DNA from: Verrucomicrobiota bacterium
GTDB taxonomy: Bacteria > Verrucomicrobiota > Verrucomicrobiia > Verrucomicrobiales > DEV007
DNA: 11,959 nucleotides
Assembly: GCA_013152075.1 (NCBI GenBank)
Contig: JAADHD010000014.1
Location: 1 to 11,959 of the forward strand
Direction: 5' to 3'
This document shows, piece by piece, positions 1-5,261 of this stretch (positions within the stretch are counted from its first letter, which is position 1; every line of letters starts with the position of its first letter). A model generated the notes under the pieces. That model worked only from the letters and a program-made list of their open reading frames with translations. It was not told the origin of the DNA and ran no database searches. The translations under genes were made by a program, and so were the position numbers.

Positions 1-133
1 CGGACAAATATTCGCCGTGCAAATCCCCCTTACCCTTGGGATTAATCTCGATCACGGTGTGATATTCGAGGGCCTCCGTATTTTTTCTGAAACGGAGCGT
101 ATACCATTTCACTTGACACAACGATAACGTCAT
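1..133 (-). CDS. Partial hypothetical protein, N-terminal end only
   Basis: Read on the minus strand, an open frame runs from an ATG at 131-133 to the left edge without a stop, giving 44 codons. A GTG at 110-112 in the same frame is an alternative start. After the GTG the residues include KWYTLRFRKNTEALEYHTVI and then a Lys/Gly-rich stretch. This mix of charged, aromatic and beta-branched residues looks like real protein rather than a random frame. I see no Shine-Dalgarno sequence before either start and recognise no family. It would be divergent from the dehydrogenase at 171 with only about 37 bp between the starts, so any promoters would have to overlap. The 3' part lies outside the window. 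A chance open frame of this length cannot be excluded. Confidence 0.35.
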   Translation of the reverse strand, partial: MTLSLCQVKWYTLRFRKNTEALEYHTVIEINPKGKGDLHGEYLS

Positions 134-170
134 CTAAAATGGAATGAAGGCTAAAGACAAAAGTTAACCA

Positions 171-836
171 ATGGGCGAAAAAATAACTCTAATCACTGGT
201 GCTTTGGGCGACATTGGCTTTGCCAGTTCCAAGCGTATGGCAGCGATGGGCATGAAAGTCATATTGAGTGACATTCAACCTGAGCCCGAGGCACAAGACG
301 CCGTGAATCAAATATTATCCGCCGGTGGTCAGGCTCAATATATAAAGGCAGATGTTTCCGATCGAGCTGAAGTCGATTCGATGATGGACCGTATTATTTC
401 TGAGCACGGTTGTTTGGACATTTGCTTTTCAAATGCCGGAGTAGTTACCAACACTGCATTTTTAGAAGTCACGGAAGCGCAATGGGATTTCGTCCTAGGA
501 GTAAACCTGAAAGGCGCATTTAATATCGGTCAGGCAGCAGCGCAGCGCATGGTCGAACAGAAAACTCAGGGGAAGATCGTCTTCACCGGCTCATTTGTTC
601 AAGATATCCCCCATGCCTTCAATTCTCATTACTGCGCCAGTAAAGGCGGACTGCTCATGCTCGCCAAAACGATGGCTTTGGAGCTGGCATCGCACGGCAT
701 CACCGTCAACTTGATCGCTCCTGGCGTCGTCGATGGCGGGCTGAGCAAGCAGGAAATGTTAGAAAAACCTCACTTGCGACCGATCTACGCCAAATCCGTT
801 CCGCTTGGCTCAATGCAAAGCCCCGAACAAGATTAG
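171..836 (+). pseudogene. SDR-family oxidoreductase, C-terminally truncated by IS110 insertion
   Basis: Short-chain dehydrogenase/reductase of the classical Rossmann type, an NAD(P)-dependent oxidoreductase with unknown substrate. Visible hallmarks are the dinucleotide-binding TGALGDIG (residues 9-16), an acidic residue after beta2 (SDIQ, about 33-36) that favours NAD over NADP, NAG at 88-90, and the catalytic Ser141, Tyr154 and Lys158 (YCASK). The Gly-to-Asp change inside the TGxxxGIG motif (position 14) is unusual. The frame gives 221 aa, whereas classical SDRs are about 245-260 aa. It stops right after PLGSMQSPEQD, where the family normally continues with 'I/E-A' and a final strand/helix ending in a 'TG..VDGG' motif. 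That C-terminus, which forms part of the dimer core, is missing, and the IS110 left end starts here. The product is probably misfolded or inactive. The start at 171 places the Rossmann motif at the normal distance, though no clear ribosome-binding site precedes it. Confidence 0.85.
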
Positions 837-841
837 ATGAG

Positions 842-888
842 AAGGCAGTAGACGACACGTGAGCGTGTTGTGATAGACTGACTGCCTT
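842..888 (+). promoter_or_regulatory. Nested stem-loop in the IS110 left end, abutting the transposase start
   Basis: AAGGCAGT (842-849) is perfectly complementary to ACTGCCTT (881-888), which directly precedes the transposase ATG at 889. Inside this outer stem lies a second hairpin, ACGACACG (852-859) with CGTGTTGT (864-871). It has 8 pairs including one G-T and a TGAG loop. No Shine-Dalgarno sequence is visible between the stems. In an mRNA that starts upstream, the outer stem would press against the start codon and could limit translation. At the DNA level it could be a subterminal recognition structure. Both roles are inference; the base pairing is read directly. Confidence 0.6.
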
Positions 889-1938
889 ATGAAAACTAAA
901 ATACCCTCTATAACAATCGGCGTAGATCTTGGCGACAAGAAACATGTTATCTGCGTCCTCGATGCATCTGGTGAAATCATCGAAATCCGGACAATCACCA
1001 ATCACCGCGAGAGCCTGCGGCGACTTTCCAAAAAATATCCAGGTGCTAGAATCGCAATCGAAGTTGGTTCGCACAGTCCTTGGATTAGCCGATTTCTCAA
1101 AAGCTTAAAACATGAAGTGCTTGTGGCAAACCCCCGCAAGTTGCGGGCGATTTACACCAACGACCGCAAAAGCGATGAGCAGGATGCCGAAATGTTGGCT
1201 AGACTGGCGCGAGTTGATCCCCGATTACTCCATCCCATTGAACACGGAAGCGAGCAAGCGCAGCGCGATTTGCTGCAAATTAAGCTGAGGGACAACCTGG
1301 TTCGTCAACGAGTGGACATCATCAGCTCGGTGCGTTTTACGCTCAAGAGCATCGGTTTTCGTTTGCCATCACCGAGCACCCCGTGCTTTGCAAAGCGGGC
1401 AAGATTGCTGATGAAAAATGAAGAGAGCCTTTTGGCGATGATTACGCCCTCCCTGCATGTTATTGATGAATTAACCCTGCAGATAAAAGCTTTGGATCGA
1501 GCGATTAAAAAACTATGCGAGGACAAATATCCTGAGACAGCAAGGTTGATGCAAATTAGGGGAATCGGCCCGATCACTTCGCTCTGTTTCATACTAACCA
1601 TTGGAGATCCCGAGAATTTTGAACGACCTCGGGACGTTGGTGCTTATCTCGGCCTGGTTCCGAAACGAGATCAATCGGGGGCTCTGGACAAACAATTAAG
1701 GATCAGCAAAGCCGGAGATGCCTATATGCGACGACTGCTGGTAGGAGCGGCTCAATACATGCTCGGACCATTTGGAGGAGAGTGTGACATCAGAACCAGG
1801 GGCCTTAAACTGGCGGGTCGAGGTGGCCGAGGAGCGAAAAACAAAGCTGCGGTTGCGACAGCGCGGAAACTGGCTGTGGTGATGTTGACCTTGTGGCAGA
1901 AGCAAGTGGATTACGAACCGGAAAGAAAAGCTGCTTAA
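889..1938 (+). CDS. IS110-family DEDD transposase (bridge-RNA-guided recombinase family)
   Basis: Full-length 349-aa IS110-family recombinase; the family is typically 300-400 aa. The N-terminal RuvC-like domain (DEDD_Tnp_IS110) shows the acidic tetrad Asp13 (GVDLGDKKH), Glu58 (AIEVGS), Asp96 and Asp99 (KSDEQDAE). A coiled central region (about 115-215) joins it to the Transposase_20 part, with a helix-hairpin-helix-like RGIGPITS (224-231), GLVPKRDQSG (255-264) and RISKAGDAYMRRLL (271-284). The Ser of 'QSG' (263) is my candidate for the catalytic serine of this family. The C-terminal half (RGLKLAGRGGRGAKNKAAVA) resembles IS1111-like members. Family knowledge: these enzymes cut and join one strand pair at a time at a core dinucleotide, guided by an element-encoded non-coding RNA. 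The frame is intact with all key residues, so the element may still be active. The ATG at 889 directly follows a hairpin stem, and no ribosome-binding site is evident. Confidence 0.93.
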   Translation: MKTKIPSITIGVDLGDKKHVICVLDASGEIIEIRTITNHRESLRRLSKKYPGARIAIEVGSHSPWISRFLKSLKHEVLVANPRKLRAIYTNDRKSDEQDAEMLARLARVDPRLLHPIEHGSEQAQRDLLQIKLRDNLVRQRVDIISSVRFTLKSIGFRLPSPSTPCFAKRARLLMKNEESLLAMITPSLHVIDELTLQIKALDRAIKKLCEDKYPETARLMQIRGIGPITSLCFILTIGDPENFERPRDVGAYLGLVPKRDQSGALDKQLRISKAGDAYMRRLLVGAAQYMLGPFGGECDIRTRGLKLAGRGGRGAKNKAAVATARKLAVVMLTLWQKQVDYEPERKAA

Positions 1939-2133
1939 AAATGAATAAAGAATTTGTTACAAATCGGAGATCCGGGGCGACTGCGTTGCTGGCTCTGCAC
2001 CTTTTTGGGATGACTGCGAATCGACGCCAGCACCAGGATAAGAGTGCGAGAACAAGATAGCAGCGTCCCACCCTTTTAGAGAAAAAATGGATCAAATCAT
2101 GCACCGGAGTCAAATACAAGAACTCCAATTAGA
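1939..2133 (+). ncRNA. Candidate IS110/IS1111 guide (bridge/seek) RNA region
   Basis: About 195 nt of non-coding DNA follows the transposase stop and contains several complementary segments. TGCTGGC (1987-1993) pairs with GCCAGCA (2026-2032) around a 32-nt loop. CGTTGCT (1984-1990) can alternatively pair with AGCAGCG (2059-2065, one wobble). The 9-mer AGAGTGCGA is directly repeated at 2041-2049 and 2131-2139. The left non-coding end is only about 55 nt, too short for a typical guide RNA of roughly 100-200 nt. A right-end location, as known for IS1111-group elements, is therefore the more likely one. I cannot identify guide loops or a promoter, so this is a candidate region only. Confidence 0.35.
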
Positions 2134-2889
2134 GTGCGAATGGAAGCAAGATTCCCTTCTCTGGAAAACTGGAAGAAAAGAAAAGATTGCAAAAATGAAT
2201 TTTTGAAGATTAAAATTGACTACCTTCTCATGGAAGCTTCGATGCCTCTGAAAATCGAAATCGTCAACGCCATGGCGATGAACGGACGTGCCGGCCGTGA
2301 ACTGATAAAATTAGCGCAGCAGGGGAAACTTGATGACAGTCTCAAACCCGTCGCTGCCCTCGCTTTTGCTCGTAGCCCTGATGCCGGACTGCGTAACGAA
2401 GGCGCAAAAGTCCTGCCTGTTCCAAAAGCTGCAGGTGCAGAAAATTTCCCATCACTGGCAGAGCTGGTGAAAAAGAAAGGCGATGCAAACAAGGGGGCTG
2501 AACTTTTTGCCAAGGCCACTTGCAACACCTGCCACCGGGTGAAAGATCAGGGAATTGATTTTGGGCCTGATTTGTCGCAGATCGGCAATAAGCTTAGTCG
2601 CGAAGCAATGTTCGAATCCATTCTTTATCCGAGTGTCGGAATATCCCACGGCTTTCATGGTGTCAGCGTGACAAAAAAGGACGGCGCGGCCTTGGTCGGC
2701 TATATCACCGGTGAGACAGACGGCGAATTGCAATTACGCCTTCCCGGTGGCGTCGATCAGAACGTGCCAAAGAAAGACATCGCGAAGCGGGTTGATCTTG
2801 AACCTAGTCTCATGCCTCCGGGCTTGGCGGCGGTGATCGGAGCGGACGGCCTAGTGGATCTGGTGACTTGGTTGCAGACTTTGAAGTGA
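2134..2889 (+). pseudogene. C-terminal fragment of a PVC-type heme-binding (CxxCH) protein
   Basis: The recognisable part begins around residue 24-40 of the frame (DNA about 2205-2230). It has a HEAT-like helical repeat segment (PLKIEIVNAMAMNGRAGREL, SLKPVAALAFARSPDAGLRN) followed by a c-type cytochrome domain. That domain shows the covalent heme site CNTCH at 130-134, then DFGPDLSQIGNKLSREAMFESIL and a beta-rich tail ending in VDLVTWLQTLK. This is the usual C-terminus of the very long secreted proteins of Planctomycetes and Verrucomicrobia carrying the TIGR02603-type heme domain, often more than 1000 aa and fused to dehydrogenase/propeller domains. Here the upstream domains, signal peptide and normal start are absent. 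The 2134 GTG start sits in unrelated A-rich sequence next to the IS right end, and the frame is closed by a stop at 2077. Without a signal peptide it could not be exported for heme attachment, so I call it a decapitated remnant despite its intact C-terminus. Confidence 0.8.
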
Positions 2890-2938
2890 AAAATTCTACA
2901 GTAGTCATCCTTTCAGGAGTCGGTGGATTCCCCCATTT

Positions 2939-2958
2939 GGGCAGGCTCCCGCTTGCCC
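2939..2958. other. Small GC-rich hairpin between convergent genes
   Basis: GGGCAGG (2939-2945) pairs with CTTGCCC (2952-2958), seven pairs with one G-T and a 6-nt loop. It lies in the 140-bp gap between the convergent heme fragment and the ThuA-like gene. There is no T-tract on either side, so a factor-independent terminator is not well supported. It could be a REP-type sequence or a weak bidirectional end signal. Confidence 0.3.
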
Positions 2959-3029
2959 GCGAATGTAATGGAGGTATACGCATTTTAAAAACCTCATCGA
3001 CAAAATTAGCAGCTGCAGGCCTCGGCTTA

Positions 3030-3905
3030 TTATTTCTTTTTCGACTTCGGGGAAGTTCGTGGCGTGAGGAACGAATTTATCAAGGCCTTGTCAGCTTCGA
3101 ATTTGAATCCATCTTTCGGAACCGGCTGGCCTGCGGTCCATAAAATTCCATTTACCATAAGTTGTGTCATGCCTGCATTTTCAAAAGCAGAGTGGGCATC
3201 GAGGCCGCTGAAATTAAATGAACGGCCCCCGTTAGGACGATCAAAAGTCCAAGCGACGACATCTTTTACCCCACCTTTTTGAGAGCCCACATGTTCTTTG
3301 CCTGACCACACCAGCGGGGTGATTCCCTTCGTCTTTTTCGCAAAGGTGAAACCATTCAACCAACCATCGTTGATTTCCCAAGCCTTCACTCCACTGGCAA
3401 CTTGGTGATTAGGAAATTGGTCGTGCTTGCTGTCCCAATGTCCACGACCTGCCTTCGGCTTTTTATAAACGGCACCCGTCCAAGCCAAGGATTGCTTTTC
3501 TAATTTTGGCGGGAACTCCACCGCTTGATGGATGCTGACGATGCCGATTCCGGCATCCACTAGTTTCTGGATGGCGGCGATTCGTTTGCTTGTGCTCAAG
3601 TAAGCTTGTTTGCCGCCTCCGTCGGTATAGAACACAATCGATTTAGCTCCATCAAATACCGCTTCGTCTGCGGGCCAATCTTCTTTCACCAGCACGGCTT
3701 CGATACCCGGTGTTTGTTGCAAAAGGTTTTGCAGTAGGCGGCAACCGGCGAGGTAATCATGGTGCCCCGGCCGATCTACTTTTTTGGTGGCGCCGGCGAT
3801 CAGGACGATTTTGGTTTTATCGGCTGCCTGCAAGGAGGAAGAGGCTGAGAGCAACAGGGTGGCGAGAATACTAAAGAAAGACAATAATCGGAGGGGCTGG
3901 TTCAT
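3030..3905 (-). CDS. Secreted ThuA-like domain protein
   Basis: 291-aa protein with an N-terminal signal peptide. MNQPLRLL is followed by a hydrophobic stretch (FFSILATLLLSASSSLQA) and a likely cleavage after 'LQA', so it is probably exported to the periplasm. The rest matches the ThuA-like (trehalose-utilisation-type, class I glutamine-amidotransferase fold) proteins common in Verrucomicrobia and Planctomycetes. It has an opening beta strand KIVLIAGATKK, FYTDGGGKQAYL, a nucleophile-elbow-like GIGIVSIHQAVEFP, a middle HDQFPNHQVASGVK, and a closing DVVAWTFDRPNGGRSFNFSGLDAHSAFENAGMTQLMVNGILWTAG. The biochemical role of these proteins is unsettled; a carbohydrate-related role is assumed. I chose the ATG at 3903-3905 rather than the upstream in-frame ATG at 4026-4028, because only the shorter form begins with a normal signal peptide. 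The C-terminus is Lys-rich (SPKSKKK). The gene is convergent with the heme fragment, a gene type often found near ThuA-like genes in this phylum. Confidence 0.87.
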   Translation of the reverse strand: MNQPLRLLSFFSILATLLLSASSSLQAADKTKIVLIAGATKKVDRPGHHDYLAGCRLLQNLLQQTPGIEAVLVKEDWPADEAVFDGAKSIVFYTDGGGKQAYLSTSKRIAAIQKLVDAGIGIVSIHQAVEFPPKLEKQSLAWTGAVYKKPKAGRGHWDSKHDQFPNHQVASGVKAWEINDGWLNGFTFAKKTKGITPLVWSGKEHVGSQKGGVKDVVAWTFDRPNGGRSFNFSGLDAHSAFENAGMTQLMVNGILWTAGQPVPKDGFKFEADKALINSFLTPRTSPKSKKK

Positions 3906-4162
3906 AGATGGGACTGGATTGGATGGATAGGCTATCGCTTCGTCATCGATCAAACAAGTGCTTAAGCGTTCGTATTTTGAAGGATGAGTTGTCAAGGAGC
4001 GTGATGTGGCCTGTAAAACTGCTCGCAATCTCTGATTCCAATTTTATTTTCGAGTTAGTGTGGCGACAGATATTCCCGAAGCGCCCCCTTAAGGCTTATT
4101 GGTTTAAGGCAGGAGGGATATTGACTTGTGCTTGATCATCTTGCATTTTCCCTGTAATCTTC

Positions 4163-4954
4163 ATGAGTGATGAGAAACGAGAGCGACCAGAAAACCAAGC
4201 CCCTGCTGACGATTCGGCAGATTCGCAAGATCGTATCCTCTCGGCGCTCGGCTACCTCAAGCACAGCCTATCAGGAGATGGCCAATCATTTGGGCAAGTC
4301 TCTTTCGCCCGGCAGGAAGCAAGTCTCACGGAATGGGCAGAAAATGTGGGTCTCATCCTAAACCCCGACGACTTGCCGTCTAAAGCGGTGAGGGGAGGAC
4401 AGGAGCATGATATCTGGCATGAGGAATTCAACGACCGTTATTGGAAGCTTACCCGCAATGGCGTTTTTGGATTGAGTCCCGGTATTGAGCTTGCACTCGT
4501 TTCTTCCTCAGAGGATGCGCGGCGTTTTCATCTTTGGGAGGCTACTCCGACTCAATACCTTGAGCGTCTACGTCTTCATAATGTGCTGGTTCCCGAACTC
4601 AATCGACTTGAAGGAATCATTGCTCAGCCGGGTGATTTGACGATAGTCACTTCCCAGCCACGTTTCGATATTGTTCCGGTGACTCAGGATGAAATCGACG
4701 ATTGGTTCGAGTCCCTTGGCTTTGAAAAAGTCACGTCTGCCGCCTACTATCGGAAGGAAGACAATCTGGGAGTATTTGATGCCCATGACAAGAACCTGAT
4801 TCGTGCTGGTGGCACACTGGTTCCCTTCGACGTTATTCCGTGTCATCCCGAAGGTGGTTTCCTCGACTTCATTAAAGAGACGCTTACCTCTGGACATTCC
4901 CTTCAAGCTATTCGCACGACACACACCGCACAAAGCAGACCAGCCAAAGAATAG
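4163..4954 (+). CDS. Stand-alone polyvalent-protein-type kinase-like domain protein
   Basis: 263-aa soluble protein with a charged, probably disordered N-terminus (1-25). The rest resembles the divergent Ser/Thr/Tyr kinase domain described in phage and plasmid 'polyvalent' proteins (Kinase-PolyVal type). Matching elements in order are GGQEHDIWHEE (78-88), RYWKLTRNGVFG (92-103, with Lys95 as candidate ATP-binding lysine), YLERLRLHN (132-140), the hinge-like LTIVTSQPRFDI (159-170), DEIDDWFESLGF (176-187), FDAHDKNLI (205-213) as a catalytic-loop equivalent with Asn211, and LVPFDVIP (219-226), where Asp223 matches the metal-binding DFG Asp. In mobile elements this domain is normally embedded in very large proteins; here it stands alone. 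No other domain is visible. The assignment rests on motif pattern recognition, not a search. It lies on the same strand as the helicase but 307 nt upstream, so co-transcription is uncertain. No clear promoter or Shine-Dalgarno sequence precedes the ATG. Confidence 0.65.
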   Translation: MSDEKRERPENQAPADDSADSQDRILSALGYLKHSLSGDGQSFGQVSFARQEASLTEWAENVGLILNPDDLPSKAVRGGQEHDIWHEEFNDRYWKLTRNGVFGLSPGIELALVSSSEDARRFHLWEATPTQYLERLRLHNVLVPELNRLEGIIAQPGDLTIVTSQPRFDIVPVTQDEIDDWFESLGFEKVTSAAYYRKEDNLGVFDAHDKNLIRAGGTLVPFDVIPCHPEGGFLDFIKETLTSGHSLQAIRTTHTAQSRPAKE

Positions 4955-5023
4955 TTGTCGCTAGTTATGGAAAGTTTATGCTCGGACACATCCACATCCA
5001 CATGCGAATGAGTAGGGGAGTGT

Positions 5024-5039
5024 GCCAGGGGGCAGATCC
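5024..5039 (+). repeat. REP-like motif, copy A
   Basis: GCCAGGGGGCAGATCC. It shares the pattern CC-A-GGGG-N-(C/T)AG-N-CCC with copies at 5171-5186 and 7805-7822 and, in inverted orientation, with the tandem array at 7975-8072. Such tags are reminiscent of degenerate REP elements; no associated transposase is present in the window. Confidence 0.4.
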
Positions 5040-5154
5040 GTAGTCTTGTAGTCTTCCTGCGGTTAAAAGAGGGGAACTACGGAAGGTAGGAAAAACACGG
5101 AAGGGGGATTTTTTAAAAGGAGAATATTTTTTGTGGAGAAGGGATTTCCGTAGT
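5037..5154 (+). promoter_or_regulatory. Three-arm alternative hairpin region (candidate leader switch)
   Basis: The middle arm ACTACGGAA (5076-5084) is perfectly complementary both to an upstream arm, TCCGTAGT (5037-5044, 8 bp, 31-nt loop), and to a downstream arm, TTCCGTAGT (5146-5154, 9 bp, 61-nt loop). Only one pairing can exist at a time. This is the layout of attenuators and switch-type leaders, but here the loops are long and no terminator T-run follows a stem. The pairing is certain and a regulatory function is conjecture. It could equally be the remains of an inverted-repeat element with a third partial copy. Confidence 0.35.
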
Positions 5155-5170
5155 GTCCAAAGTCACGGTC

Positions 5171-5186
5171 ACCAGGGGACAGCCCT
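5171..5186 (+). repeat. REP-like motif, copy B
   Basis: ACCAGGGGACAGCCCT, same pattern as the copies at 5024 and 7805. It is flanked by a short inverted pair, CCAGG (5172-5176) and a downstream CCTGG, so it may fold. Confidence 0.4.
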
Positions 5187-5213
5187 CTAGTCCTGGATCA
5201 CATAGAAAACTGC

Positions 5214-5240
5214 CCGGCTCGCCGCTTTCTATCGAGCCGG
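5214..5240 (+). promoter_or_regulatory. Perfect stem-loop 21 nt before the helicase start
   Basis: CCGGCTCG (5214-5221) pairs with CGAGCCGG (5233-5240) around an 11-nt loop. The stem is strong and lies just upstream of the helicase ATG at 5262, with no T-run after it. It is better placed as a 5'-leader structure or operator than as an upstream terminator, but the role is unproven. Confidence 0.45.
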
Positions 5241-5261
5241 ATTGGCCTTATAAGTAGGGCG

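Larger units (their letters stand above)
825..2058 (+). mobile_element. IS110-family insertion sequence (limits approximate)
   Basis: The element comprises a short left end that interrupts the SDR frame around 831, a transposase (889-1938), and a non-coding right end. The exact 9-mer GAACAAGAT occurs at 825-833, inside the last SDR codons, and again at 2050-2058, so these are candidate junctions. IS110 elements normally make little or no target duplication and lack terminal inverted repeats, so the ends cannot be fixed by eye. A looser match (GAAGCAAGATT, 2143-2153) would move the right end about 90 bp further. No remainder of the SDR appears downstream of either candidate, so flanking DNA has also been lost or rearranged. 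Confidence 0.6.
4955..5261. other. Structured intergenic spacer upstream of the helicase
   Basis: This 307-nt stretch holds no open frame that I would call a gene. It contains two REP-like motifs (5024-5039 and 5171-5186), a three-arm set of complementary segments that can form alternative hairpins (5037-5154), A/T-rich tracts around 5109-5132, and a perfect 8-bp stem (5214-5240) just before the helicase start. It may be a long 5' leader of the helicase mRNA, or decayed repeat DNA. Confidence 0.6.

Noticed and set aside
1305..1905. Minus-strand open frames inside the transposase
   Set aside because: They are shadows of a clearly coding plus-strand frame with intact family motifs, and their translations show no family features.
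2171..2200. A-rich similarity between 1920-1946 and 2171-2200 (both with AAAAATGAAT) as a second transposase remnant
   Set aside because: The match is mostly low-complexity A/G sequence and the translated frames do not agree beyond a few residues.
3906..4028. Longer N-terminal form of the ThuA-like protein starting at 4028
   Set aside because: The extra 41 residues would bury the signal peptide and are unlike a secretion leader.
4121..4160. Promoter for the kinase-like gene (TTGACT at 4121)
   Set aside because: No -10 element at 16-19 bp spacing; the nearest TAATCT is about 28 bp away.
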